NCBI RefSeq assembly: GCF_018200035.1 | Contig: NZ_CP073581.1 | Coordinates: forward strand, 1,484,501 to 1,548,500 | Direction: 5' to 3' | From: Sulfitobacter albidus | GTDB lineage: Bacteria; Pseudomonadota; Alphaproteobacteria; Rhodobacterales; Rhodobacteraceae | Length of the DNA stretch: 64,000 nucleotides | Shown: piece after piece, positions 1 through 8,113 of the stretch | How the letters are laid out: each line of letters opens with the position of its first letter | Position numbering within the stretch: position 1 is the stretch's first letter | Made by a program: the position numbers and the translations under genes | The notes under the pieces: model-generated | Seen by the model: only the letters and a program-made list of their open reading frames with translations | Databases searched by the model: none | Told to the model about the DNA's origin: nothing

Positions 1-356
1 GCCTTGCCGGAGGCGCGTTCATCCACATAGGCGGCAACCTTCCAGTTGCCCTCGCCCATGCGACCGGGGATATCGACCAGCAGCCCGACGTTCAGACCGC
101 CAAGGTCCTCGCCCTCATAGTGGCCCTCGTCGATGGCGATGGCCATCCAGGCGTGGCAATGCCCTTCGGTGGGCGGATGCGCGCCAAGGCTGACAACGCA
201 GGGGCAGAACAGCTCGCACGAGCAGTTGAGGAACAATTCGCCCTTGATCGCCCATTCCGTCGGCGTCGCTTCGCGGCGCTTGGGGTTGGGCATGCGGCTG
301 TCGATGCGCTGGCTGATGGGCAGCCTGTCGGCGTCGGCCCGTTTGTTGGTCGCCAT
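1..356 (-). CDS. DUF1326 family protein (3' part outside window)
   Basis: The reading frame starts at ATG 356 (MATNKRADADR) and runs off the left edge. It contains a cysteine-rich stretch, NCSCELFCPCVVS, followed by GHCHAWMAI and an acidic DEGHYEGEDL segment, which is the pattern of DUF1326 proteins. Function is unknown. It lies 3 bp downstream of the DUF2182 membrane gene on the same strand, and these two families commonly sit together, so they probably form one transcript. The closely spaced cysteines could bind a metal; that is inference. Confidence 0.8.
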   Translation of the reverse strand, partial: MATNKRADADRLPISQRIDSRMPNPKRREATPTEWAIKGELFLNCSCELFCPCVVSLGAHPPTEGHCHAWMAIAIDEGHYEGEDLGGLNVGLLVDIPGRMGEGNWKVAAYVDERASGK

Positions 357-359
357 GTC

Positions 360-1148
360 TTATCCTCCCGAGATGACAGGCCAGCCCGCCACGGCACAGG
401 CGCCGAGGATCAGGGCAAACCCCATTGGTTTTGTCACGTAATGTCCGATTTGCGGCAGTTTTTCCAGCACCATGAAAAAGGTCGCCAGCCCCATCCACGC
501 AAGGTTCATCACCCCGCCCGCAAATCCCAGCGCCATGAAGCCCCAGCAGCAGCCGACGCAAAACGCACCAAGGCCAAGCCCCATGCGCGCCCCGCCCGCA
601 AATCCGGTGCGCCAATGGCCCAGAAAATACATCGCAGGCGCGTGGCAGACGCCGTGGCAGATCTCTTTCGCGCGGGTGAACTGGTAGAGGCCCACGGCCA
701 GCAGCAGCGCGGCGGCAAACCAGCGCGAGGTGGCAATACCCAGCATGTCGATCACCCCGCCGAACAGGAGTGCCAGTTGCACCCCCGCCAGCACCAGCGC
801 AAAGCCGACCCAGACGGCAAAATAGCCCGCGATCACGCCCAGCCACCCTGCCCGCGTGCCATTGGCACTGCGCATCAGATCTTCGTAGGCGCGCAGCGTG
901 GGCACGAGCGTGGGCAGCATCATCGCGGCCATCATCGCCGCCCACATCGCCGCCAGCGGGCCGAATTCGGCCATCGGCATCTTCATGTCCATGCGCGGGT
1001 CCATCCGGCGCATCGCCTCGGCCATCGCATCGGGACGGCCCAGCAGATCAAGGCCCATATCGGTGCTCATCACCACCATCATCCACCACGCCACAAGGAT
1101 CAGGCCAAAAAAGCCGAGCCAAAGCGTCGAGCGGAGGAGATGGGGCAT
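360..1148 (-). CDS. DUF2182 multi-pass membrane protein
   Basis: A 262-residue protein with about six hydrophobic segments, rich in Met near residues 25-75 (for example MRRMDPRMDMKMPM), with an AMMAAMMLPT motif and a GCCWGFMALGFAGGVMNLAWMG block typical of DUF2182, a family described as predicted metal-binding integral membrane proteins. The Met, His and Cys content fits metal contact, but no substrate is established. It is the first gene of a likely two-gene operon with DUF1326, and its start faces a perfect inverted repeat shared with the divergent FadR-type regulator, which probably controls it. Confidence 0.82.
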   Translation of the reverse strand: MPHLLRSTLWLGFFGLILVAWWMMVVMSTDMGLDLLGRPDAMAEAMRRMDPRMDMKMPMAEFGPLAAMWAAMMAAMMLPTLVPTLRAYEDLMRSANGTRAGWLGVIAGYFAVWVGFALVLAGVQLALLFGGVIDMLGIATSRWFAAALLLAVGLYQFTRAKEICHGVCHAPAMYFLGHWRTGFAGGARMGLGLGAFCVGCCWGFMALGFAGGVMNLAWMGLATFFMVLEKLPQIGHYVTKPMGFALILGACAVAGWPVISGG

Positions 1149-1187
1149 AGGCGGGCACCGTCGGGCGAGTCGATTGTTGCAAATTTA

Positions 1188-1231
1188 ATGTCAGACAATT
1201 AGGCTTTTGCCAAATGGTAATTGTCTGACAT
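1188..1231. promoter_or_regulatory. Perfect 14-bp inverted repeat, probable FadR-type operator pair
   Basis: ATGTCAGACAATTA at 1188-1201 and its exact reverse complement TAATTGTCTGACAT at 1218-1231 are separated by 16 bp. Each arm contains a smaller GTCnGAC palindrome that nearly fits the TnGTnnnACnA pattern of FadR-subfamily operators. The right arm ends one base before the regulator's ATG, so binding there would also block its translation start or promoter. The site lies between the regulator and the DUF2182/DUF1326 operon. Confidence 0.8.
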
Positions 1232-1975
1232 ATGAAGATCGATCCTGATAGCACCGCCGACCTCTCGGCCCAGATCGCCGCCGCCATCCGCGAGGAAATC
1301 GTTGCGGGCCGTCTGATCGTGGATCAGCGCCTCCCGTCGGAGGCCGAGCTGGCCGATCACTTCGACGTCTCCCGCTCGTCGGTGCGCGAGGCGCTCAAAC
1401 GGCTTGCCGCGCAATCGCTGATCCGCACGCAGCGTGGCGCGTCGGGCGGCGCGTTCGTCAATCGCATCTCGTTCGAACAAGCCTACGCCCAGCAGATCAC
1501 CACCTCGACGTTGCTCTTGTCGATGAACGCGGTGAGTTTCGAGACCGCCTGCGAGGCGCGTTTCGCGCTGGAGCGGTCCTGCGCCGCGCTTTCGGCCGCG
1601 CGCCGCCTGCCCGACCATCTGGCCGCCATGCGCGCCGAGATCCACCGGCAGGGCCAGCCCGGATTGACCGATGAGGCATTTTGCGCCTCTGATGTCAGCT
1701 TTCATCGTGCGTTGGTGGATGGGGCCGGCAACCCGGTGCTCAGCTACCAATTGGCCGGCGCGGTGGAGGCGATGCAGCCCCTGATGAACATGATCACCTT
1801 CACCGCCCGCGACCGTGCGCGCATCGTGGACCTGCACACGGCCATCGCCGACGCGGTCGAAGCGCAGGATGCGACGGCTGTGACCGCCGGGCTACACGCG
1901 CTGGAGGCAGAGACGCAGGCGCTTGCCGCCACGATGTTCGCCAAGGGCCGCGATCACGCGTCGGTGCGGGCGTAA
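1232..1975 (+). CDS. FadR-subfamily GntR transcriptional regulator
   Basis: A 247-residue protein. Residues 10-75 form a winged helix with the GntR signature (LPSEAELADHFDVSRSSVREALKRL). Residues 95-235 match an FCD ligand-binding domain: all-helical, with DVSFHRALVDGAGNPVL and a late histidine (LHTAIADAVEAQD) that in this family help bind metal and a carboxylate ligand. The ATG at 1232 directly follows an operator arm, which suggests autoregulation. The ligand cannot be read from sequence. The 3' end overlaps the convergent membrane gene by 22 bp. Confidence 0.88.
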   Translation: MKIDPDSTADLSAQIAAAIREEIVAGRLIVDQRLPSEAELADHFDVSRSSVREALKRLAAQSLIRTQRGASGGAFVNRISFEQAYAQQITTSTLLLSMNAVSFETACEARFALERSCAALSAARRLPDHLAAMRAEIHRQGQPGLTDEAFCASDVSFHRALVDGAGNPVLSYQLAGAVEAMQPLMNMITFTARDRARIVDLHTAIADAVEAQDATAVTAGLHALEAETQALAATMFAKGRDHASVRA

Positions 1976-2739
1976 ATCACCGTCAGGATCGCTGCCCCCA
2001 CAAGGGGGATCCCCGTGTAGACAAATGCATAGGCCAGCGCAAAAACGATCTCACCCGCGAGAATGATCTCACCCTCGGGGGTTGTGAAGAGGTCCGAGCC
2101 GTAGACCAGTTGCAGCGGAAGAACGCCCACGGCCCATTGCACGATGCCCGCAAACAGCCCAGCCCGGAATATCGTCCAGGCCAGCGGGCGTGTGCGCCGC
2201 CACGCTTGCCGCATCCCCAGACGCGCATCGCCTTCGATCGCCAGATGCGGCAGCGAGATCCCGAACCGGAACAGCAGCCACGTGAATGCGGTGATCGGAA
2301 GAATGCTCACCGGGCCAAGGATCGTATCTGTCCATAGCCCGTAAATGACCTGTTCGGTCAGGGGATCCGGCGCAAGTGCCATGACGACAAGATATGCCGC
2401 ACCCCCGACTGCCAGCAGAATAAGCGCGATCAGGATCCCCAGAATCAGCCATTCGATCACGTATCGCATAAGCACCCGAAGCGGTGCCCGCGGGAGCAGA
2501 CCGGCGTGCTCTCCCATCAGGCGCAGCCGGTGCCAGCCCACCGCGATCCACCCGACCGCGCCATAGGCGACCACACCGCTCAGGATCGACAGGCCGATAT
2601 TGTCAGACTGGGGGTCGCGGTGCGGCGACAACGTGTACAGCAACTCGACCACAATCGTGACGATCAGAGGTATGCACAAAAGCCGGACCGCCGAAGGACG
2701 GTGATGCGCAATCTCCCTCAGGGCGGCGGTAAAGATCAT
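1954..2739 (-). CDS. Multi-pass membrane protein of unknown function
   Basis: A 261-residue protein with six predicted hydrophobic segments (around residues 19-37, 52-68, 93-118, 140-157, 193-210 and 230-255). A charged loop, GDARLGMRQAWRRTRPL, occurs between segments four and five, an arrangement seen in poorly characterised YciC-like or glycerophosphoryl-type membrane proteins. I do not recognise a specific function. It is convergent with and overlaps the FadR gene, and the L,D-transpeptidase start lies upstream on the same strand. Confidence 0.6.
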   Translation of the reverse strand: MIFTAALREIAHHRPSAVRLLCIPLIVTIVVELLYTLSPHRDPQSDNIGLSILSGVVAYGAVGWIAVGWHRLRLMGEHAGLLPRAPLRVLMRYVIEWLILGILIALILLAVGGAAYLVVMALAPDPLTEQVIYGLWTDTILGPVSILPITAFTWLLFRFGISLPHLAIEGDARLGMRQAWRRTRPLAWTIFRAGLFAGIVQWAVGVLPLQLVYGSDLFTTPEGEIILAGEIVFALAYAFVYTGIPLVGAAILTVIYARTDA

Positions 2740-2743
2740 CCGA

Positions 2744-3172
2744 TCAATTCTGCACGACGACCTTCATGTTCTTGAGCCCCACCTTACGGGTCATCGCAAA
2801 CAGGGTTGCCGCATGGCTGGGATGCAACCGGATGCAGCCGGCGGACGCGGGGCGTCCCAGTCGGCTGATCTGGTTTGTGCCGTGTATCGCATAGTTGCCG
2901 CGAAAGAAGATCGCGTGCGGCATCGGGGCGTCGTTATACAGCGAGGATTTGTGGTGACGCGACAGCCATTTTGCGCTCCAGGCGCCGCGCGGCGTCCATT
3001 TGCCCTTGCGCGCTGTGGACACGCGCCATTTGTGGATTTGCTTGCCGTTGCGGTAGACGCGCATGGTCTGCTCAGACACATCGACCTTTGCGACGATGGT
3101 ATTCGCCATGCCCTTTTGCGGCATCACGACAGTCAAACACAGCACTGCGAGGGCGATCAAAAGAAGTCTCAT
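2744..3172 (-). CDS. L,D-transpeptidase (YkuD domain), exported
   Basis: About 142 residues from ATG 3172, chosen because it begins a clear signal peptide (MRLLLIALAVLCLTVV); an upstream in-frame ATG at 3232 would add 20 unlikely residues. The catalytic region reads YAIHGTN followed by SAGCIRL, giving the His and Cys of the YkuD fold. Members cross-link meso-diaminopimelate residues in peptidoglycan or attach proteins to it in the periplasm. The protein is short, essentially only the catalytic domain, with no visible peptidoglycan-binding module. Confidence 0.86.
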   Translation of the reverse strand: MRLLLIALAVLCLTVVMPQKGMANTIVAKVDVSEQTMRVYRNGKQIHKWRVSTARKGKWTPRGAWSAKWLSRHHKSSLYNDAPMPHAIFFRGNYAIHGTNQISRLGRPASAGCIRLHPSHAATLFAMTRKVGLKNMKVVVQN

Positions 3173-3349
3173 AAAAAAGTCCCGCTCAAAATGGAGTGCC
3201 ATGATGGTTGGCGCATCCGGCGCACCTGTCAAAGGATTCCCGCCGCAGCGGGCGCAAAACTACGGAATTCCTTACCCCGCACGCGCGCAGGCGTGAACTT
3301 TGGTACCTGTTGCGCGTTGACGCGGTATCCTGACACAGAAAGACCCCGC

Positions 3350-3702
3350 ATGGATTTCATCGACATCATCAACGTGGGCCTGGCCCTGCTGACCATCGGA
3401 TTTGGCGCGCTGGGCTGGCTCGCGCCGGTCTATACCATGAAAACCGTAGGGTTGCGGGATCGTGGCTCTACCATGGGGACGTCCGAGGTGCGCGCGGCTT
3501 CGGGCGCGCTGTTTGTCGTTGCGGGGGCCGGCGCGCTGATCCTTTGGACGCCCGCGGCCTTTGCCATGATCGGCTTTATCTGGGCGGGGGCGCGCTGGGG
3601 CGCGTGACCTCGCTGATCCTTGACGGGACGACGCGGCTCAAATGGATCTTTTTCGCCAGCGAGGTCGCCGTGGCCGCCGTGGCGCTAAGCATTAACCTGT
3701 GA
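3350..3702 (+). CDS. Small DUF4345-like membrane protein, frameshifted as read
   Basis: Translation from ATG 3350 gives MDFIDIINVGLALLTIGFG and further hydrophobic segments, then stops at 3607 after ...GFIWAGARWGA. The next frame continues sensibly with GRVTSLILDGTTRLKW and a last membrane segment ending at 3702. Adding one G to GGGGG (3586-3590) or GGGG (3597-3600) restores a 117-residue protein with about four membrane segments. The layout resembles DUF4345-type proteins; that assignment is tentative. The defect may be a base-calling error rather than a real mutation. Confidence 0.6.
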
Positions 3703-3705
3703 CCC

Positions 3706-4030
3706 CTTGAAGCGCAGGGCGGCATCCCCTACATCTGGGATGTCCTTCGGGACTATGGACATAAACGCGCTCGTAATAAGCGGATCGGACCCGGGGGCGG
3801 TACCCGGCGGCTCCACCAACCATCCTTCATTTGGGGATCATGGGGCCGAAACAGGATCGACGAACGTCTAAAGGGGTTATGCTTTGTCTCGGCTGTCTGC
3901 CACCGTTATCGGCGAAAAACGTACAATTGCAAATGACAATCGTGCACCAGTAGCGATGGCCGCGTAAGCGACCGGAGCGACTGAACTCTTAAGCCCTAGC
4001 GCCTTGCAGCGTTAGGCGGGGCCCGCCGGA
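3706..4030 (+). ncRNA. ssrA: tmRNA, alphaproteobacterial two-piece (circularly permuted) form
   Basis: The acceptor half comes first: a T-arm CCGGG-GGCGGTA-CCCGG and an acceptor strand CGGCTCC followed by ACCA near 3795-3825. After a short spacer comes GGGGCCG, which pairs with CGGCTCC, and then the conserved AAACAGGATCGAC start of the coding half. The tag frame at 3929-3967 encodes ANDNRAPVAMAA and TAA. A stem CCTAGCGC/GCGTTAGG follows. This order is the permuted alphaproteobacterial gene, processed into two RNAs. It rescues stalled ribosomes and tags products for ClpXP. End coordinates are approximate. Confidence 0.93.
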
Positions 4031-4147
4031 GCCTGGCAACAGAATCCGGCACCTTCCCCCTCTTTGCTATTGTTGACCCCGGTTTTGCGCCGTGCCAAGC
4101 CTGCAACACGGGCCAGGACGCCCGCTCCCGTCGCAAAGGACCGCGCG

Positions 4148-5409
4148 ATGTCCCCGTCTCCGCCTGACACGCCGCCAACATGGGCCGAGATGATCCGCAT
4201 CTTTGGCCGGATCGGTTTGCTGTCATTTGGCGGGCCGGCGGCGCAGATCGCCCTGATGCACCGCACGCTGGTCGACGAGCGGCAATGGCTGAGCGAGGAC
4301 GGGTTTCTGCGCGCGCTGAGCCTGTGCATGTTGCTGCCCGGCCCCGAAGCGATGCAGCTGGCGACCTACGCGGGATGGCGGCTGCGCGGGACACCCGGTG
4401 GCGTGCTGGCGGGCGCGTTGTTTGTGGTGCCCGGCGCGATGGTGATTTGCGCGCTGGCACTTGCCTACGTGCGGTTTGGTGAGGTGCCGCTGGTGCAGGC
4501 CGCTTTTGTCGGGATCAAGGCGGCGGTCATCGTCATCGTCGTGGCTGCGCTGCGCAGTCTGATGGCGCGGGCGCTGCGCGGGCACAGCGATTGGGCGATT
4601 GCGGCGCTGGCATTCGTCGCGCTCTTTGTCGCCGGCGTCCCCTTTGTGCTGATCATCGCGGCGGCGGCGATATGGGGTGCGTGGCGCAGGACGACTGAAA
4701 TCACCCCGCCCGCCGTGTCTGCCCGCACCGCCACCCCCTGCGCACGGCGCTGATCTGGGGCGCGCTCTGGGCGGCGCCGCTGGTATGGGTCTGGGCGCAC
4801 GACCGCGCGTTTCTGATCGAGCTTGGGCTGTTCTTTTCCACATTGGCGGTGGTCAGCTTTGGGGGCGCCTACGCCGTGCTGGGGTTCATGACGCAAACGG
4901 TTGTGAGCGATCTGGGCTGGATCAGCACGGCGCAGATGATCGACGCGCTGGGGCTGGCCGAGACCACGCCGGGGCCGTTGATCCTGGTGACGCAATTCGT
5001 CGCCATGCTGGCAGGCCACGCGCAGGGCGGCCTGCCGCAGGCCCTGAGCGCCGGAGCGCTGGCGCTGTGGGTCACCTTCACACCCTGTTTCATGTGGATC
5101 TTCCTTGCGGGACCCTATCTTGAGGCCTTGCAGTCGCGCCCGCGCCTGTCCTCGGCCCTGCGCGCAATCACCGCGGCGGTGGTCGGCGTGATTGCAAATC
5201 TGTCGCTCTGGTTTGCCCTTCACGTCTGGTTTGGCGACGTGCGCCCCCTCGCCCCGCTGGCGTTGCCCGTCCCGCAGGCGGCCTCGGTCCAACCCGTTGC
5301 CATCGCATTGACCGGCGTCGCAGCACTCCTGATGATGGGCCTCAGATGGCGCGTACCCGCCTGCCTTGCGGCCCTCGCGCTGGCCGGGTTGGTCGTTGGG
5401 CTGACCTAG
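4148..5409 (+). CDS. chrA: Chromate transporter (CHR family), frameshifted as read
   Basis: The first half (ATG 4148, AAAGGA upstream) has the CHR motif GRIGLLSFGGPAAQIALMH and LLPGPEAMQLATYAGW. The second half repeats it as FFSTLAVVSFGGAYAVLGFM and ETTPGPLILVTQFVAM. These are the two homologous CHR domains of a long-chain ChrA, which exports chromate (or sulfate) at the inner membrane. The first frame stops at 4753, and the second is open from 4699. One extra C in the CCCCC run at 4734-4738 joins them into 420 residues. The break is in the inter-domain linker and is probably a sequencing error. Confidence 0.83.
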
Positions 5410-5475
5410 CGACACCCCCTTTTACTCCCCCCGGAATCAGGTATGCTTACCAATAGTTTCATCGGGAGACCGTCC

Positions 5476-5961
5476 ATGAGCCGAACCATCGACTATGGCA
5501 ATCTGATGCACGATGCCATGCGCAGCCTGATCCGGCGGGTGTTGCTGGATGTGGCGGATAACGGTCTGCCCGGGGCGCATCACTTTTTCATCACGTTTGA
5601 CACCAGCCACCCCGATGCCGAACTGGCCGACTGGCTGTCCGATCGCTACCCCGGTGAGATGACGGTGGTGATGCAGCACTGGTACGACAACCTCGAGGTC
5701 GGCGAGGACGGGTTCGCCATCACGCTCAATTTCGGGGACGCGCCTGAGCCGCTTTATATTCCCTACGATGCCATCCGCACCTTTGTGGATCCCTCCGTCG
5801 AATTCGGTTTGCGGTTCGAGCAGCAGGAAGAGGACGCTGCCGATACCGCGTCCCGCAAGGTGCAGGATCTGCCCCAGACCGAGGCCGAAGAGCTTGAGGT
5901 CGAGGAAGCGCCCGAAAAGGCCGCCGAAATCGTCTCCCTCGACAGTTTTCGCAAAACATAG
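5476..5961 (+). CDS. sspB: SspB, ClpXP adaptor (alpha type)
   Basis: A 161-residue protein starting MSRTIDYGNLMHDAMRSLIR; GGGAG lies 7 nt upstream of ATG 5476, so this start is preferred over the ATG at 5443. HHFFITFDTSHPDAELADWLSDRYPGEMTVV and the following beta-rich region match the SspB fold. The acidic variable tail ends EIVSLDSFRKT, the short ClpX-binding module. SspB captures ssrA-tagged proteins and hands them to ClpXP. It lies only 1.4 kb from ssrA, the gene that encodes its tag, separated by chrA. Confidence 0.9.
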   Translation: MSRTIDYGNLMHDAMRSLIRRVLLDVADNGLPGAHHFFITFDTSHPDAELADWLSDRYPGEMTVVMQHWYDNLEVGEDGFAITLNFGDAPEPLYIPYDAIRTFVDPSVEFGLRFEQQEEDAADTASRKVQDLPQTEAEELEVEEAPEKAAEIVSLDSFRKT

Positions 5962-6028
5962 GTTTGCGCGCGCGCGGGTGCGGCGCTACACCGTGGCGCG
6001 ACAACAATGACCGATCAGGAGCGCCCCC

Positions 6029-7420
6029 ATGGCCGACACCCGTACAGAGACCGACAGCTTTGGCCCCCTTGAGGTGCCGGCCGATAAATACTGGGGCGCA
6101 CAGACCCAACGTTCGATCCTGAATTTCCCCATCGGTTGGGAAAAGCAGCCCGTCGCCATCGTGCGCGCGCTTGGCGTCATCAAACAGGCCTGCGCCATGG
6201 CGAACAAGCGCGCGGGCAAGCTGGATGCAAAACTCGCCGACGCGATGATCGAGGCGGCAAGCGAGGTGGTCGCGGGCAAGCTTGACGATAATTTCCCGCT
6301 GGTGGTCTGGCAGACAGGCTCGGGCACACAATCGAATATGAACGCCAATGAGGTCATCGCCAACCGCGCGATCGAGATCCTTGGCGGCACGCTGGGCACG
6401 AAAGAGCCGGTGCACCCCAACGATCACTGCAACATGGGGCAATCGTCGAACGATACCTTCCCGACGGCCATGCACATCGCCACCGCCATGACCGCACGTG
6501 ACGTGACCCTGCCTGGGCTGGAAAAGCTGCACCGGGCGCTGCAGGCCAAGGTCGAGGAATTCGACGGCATCATCAAGATCGGGCGCACCCACACGCAGGA
6601 TGCAACCCCCCTGACGCTCAGCCAGGAATTTTCCGGCTATACCCATCAGGTCGCCATGGGCATCCGCCGCATCAACGACGCGTTGGGCCGGATTTACGAG
6701 CTCGCGCAGGGCGGTACCGCCGTGGGCACCGGGCTGAACACCGCCAAGGGCTGGGATGTCGAGGTCGCAGCCAACATGGCCGAAATCACCGGCCTGCCCT
6801 TTGTCACCGCCCCCAACAAATTCGAAGCACTGGCCGCCCATGACGCGATGGTCGAGATCTCGGGCGCGCTCAAGGTCGTAGCCGCCTCACTCTTCAAGAT
6901 CGCCAATGACATCCGCCTGCTGGGCTCCGGTCCGCGCTGTGGTCTGGGAGAGCTGATCCTGCCCGAGAACGAGCCGGGCAGCTCGATCATGCCTGGCAAG
7001 GTGAACCCAACGCAATGCGAGGCGCTCACACAGGTCTGCGCGCATGTGATGGGCAACGACGCCGCCGTCGGCTTTGCCGGCTCGCAAGGGCATTTCGAGC
7101 TGAACGTATACAAGCCGATGATGGCCTATAACGTGCTGCAATCCATGCAGCTTCTGGGCGACGCGGCGAGCGCCTTCACCGACAATCTGGTGGACGGTCT
7201 GCGCGCGGATGCCGACCGGATCGAACGGCTGATGCGCGAGTCTTTGATGCTGGTGACCGCGCTGGCGCCCGAGATCGGGTATGATAACGCCACCAAGGTC
7301 GCCAAGACTGCGCATAAGAACGGCACGACGCTGAAGGAAGAAGCGATTGCGCTGGGCTTTGTCGATGCAGAAACCTTTGACCGTGTCGTGCGCCCCGAAA
7401 ACATGATCGGGCCCAAGTGA
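6029..7420 (+). CDS. fumC: Fumarate hydratase, class II
   Basis: A 463-residue protein of normal length for the iron-independent fumarase. Conserved blocks include [36 protein letters not shown] and the signature [16 protein letters not shown]. It interconverts fumarate and malate in the TCA cycle in the cytosol. GATCAGGAG precedes the ATG. The stop overlaps the GTG of the next small gene (GTGA), so at least two small genes are translationally coupled downstream. Confidence 0.97.
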   Translation: MADTRTETDSFGPLEVPADKYWGAQTQRSILNFPIGWEKQPVAIVRALGVIKQACAMANKRAGKLDAKLADAMIEAASEVVAGKLDDNFPLVVWQTGSGTQSNMNANEVIANRAIEILGGTLGTKEPVHPNDHCNMGQSSNDTFPTAMHIATAMTARDVTLPGLEKLHRALQAKVEEFDGIIKIGRTHTQDATPLTLSQEFSGYTHQVAMGIRRINDALGRIYELAQGGTAVGTGLNTAKGWDVEVAANMAEITGLPFVTAPNKFEALAAHDAMVEISGALKVVAASLFKIANDIRLLGSGPRCGLGELILPENEPGSSIMPGKVNPTQCEALTQVCAHVMGNDAAVGFAGSQGHFELNVYKPMMAYNVLQSMQLLGDAASAFTDNLVDGLRADADRIERLMRESLMLVTALAPEIGYDNATKVAKTAHKNGTTLKEEAIALGFVDAETFDRVVRPENMIGPK

Positions 7421-7593
7421 GCGGGCCGATCAACCTCAACAAGGTCCGCAAGGACCGGGCGCGCCGCGACAGGCGCGCCCAGGCCGATGAGAACGCGGTG
7501 AAATTCGGCCGCACCAAGGCCGAGCGCACCCGCGATGCGGCAGAGCAGACGCGCAAGACCACGCAACTGGACCAGCACAAGCGCGAGACATGA
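7417..7593 (+). CDS. DUF4169-like small basic protein
   Basis: A 58-residue protein starting at GTG 7417, which overlaps the fumC stop by 4 bp. It begins [18 protein letters not shown] and is highly charged, mainly Arg, Lys, Asp and Gln, with FGRTKAER in the middle, the DUF4169 pattern seen next to fumC in related bacteria. Likely a helical, possibly nucleic-acid-binding protein; function unknown. Its stop overlaps the next start (ATGA). Confidence 0.78.
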   Translation: MSGPINLNKVRKDRARRDRRAQADENAVKFGRTKAERTRDAAEQTRKTTQLDQHKRET

Positions 7594-7823
7594 ACGCGCG
7601 GCCCGTCAAACACTCCGTGACCCTGCGCGGGCACCGCACGTCCATTTCCCTTGAAGAGTCGTTCTGGCGCGAATTCCGCGCCATCGCCCGCGCGCGGGGC
7701 CTGCCGATCAATGCGCTTGTGGCCGAGATTGACGAGGCCCGGGGGATCGACAGCGGGCTGGCCTCCGCAATCCGGGTCTTTGTGCTTGAAACGTTAAGGG
7801 ATCGTTTACCAAAGCCGGACTAG
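7590..7823 (+). CDS. Ribbon-helix-helix domain protein
   Basis: A 77-residue protein beginning [37 protein letters not shown] would be the DNA-contacting beta strand and the following FWREFRAIARARGLPINALVAEI the two helices of a ribbon-helix-helix fold. This suits a small dimeric DNA-binding regulator; its target is unknown. It overlaps the DUF4169 gene by 4 bp, so the three genes after fumC form a tight cluster. Confidence 0.8.
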   Translation: MNARPVKHSVTLRGHRTSISLEESFWREFRAIARARGLPINALVAEIDEARGIDSGLASAIRVFVLETLRDRLPKPD

Positions 7824-7832
7824 CGTCGGAGT

Positions 7833-8063
7833 ATGCCCTATTCCCACTCCCCACTTACAGCGCAGATGTGGATGATCGATCTCTTCAGCGCCCGCGCCGC
7901 CGCACGCGGGGGTGTTATCCGCCGCAGCGTCCGGGACATCGAGAAATACGTCGGGCGGGTGGAGTTTGAAGACGAGCTGCGGCGTCGCGGCTTCCACGCC
8001 GTCGAGAACGCCGGTCAGCTCGTCATCTTCTGCAACCAGGAGCCCATTCGGCTGGTCCTGTAA
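7833..8063 (+). CDS. Conserved hypothetical small protein
   Basis: A 76-residue protein, MPYSHSPLTAQMWMIDLFSARAAARGG..., ending NQEPIRLVL. Similar short proteins in Rhodobacterales are, as I recall, sometimes labelled phosphoribosylanthranilate isomerase; this is far too short to be that barrel enzyme and has no catalytic motif, so I regard the label as wrong. The RRSVRDIEKYVGR and RRGFHAVENAGQLVIFCN segments suggest a small alpha/beta fold. It starts 9 bp after the ribbon-helix-helix gene and is followed by a paired hairpin. Confidence 0.65.
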   Translation: MPYSHSPLTAQMWMIDLFSARAAARGGVIRRSVRDIEKYVGRVEFEDELRRRGFHAVENAGQLVIFCNQEPIRLVL

Positions 8064-8064
8064 T

Positions 8065-8109
8065 CGTTTTCTTTCAAAGAAAACGGTCGGAATTTTTCAA
8101 AAATTCCGA
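8065..8109. terminator. Two consecutive perfect hairpins between convergent genes
   Basis: CGTTTTCTTT-C-AAAGAAAACG (8065-8085) and TCGGAATTTTT-C-AAAAATTCCGA (8087-8109) are perfect 10- and 11-bp inverted repeats, each with one central base and one base between them. They fill the gap between the convergent small gene and the aldolase gene and can act as terminators on both strands. I recall similar paired palindromes between genes in related genomes, so this may also be a dispersed repeat. Confidence 0.75.
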
Positions 8110-8113
8110 TGCC

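Noticed and set aside
5726..6841. 371-codon minus-strand frame over fumC
   Set aside because: It is the antisense of a conserved enzyme gene in high-GC DNA and shows no domain or ribosome site.
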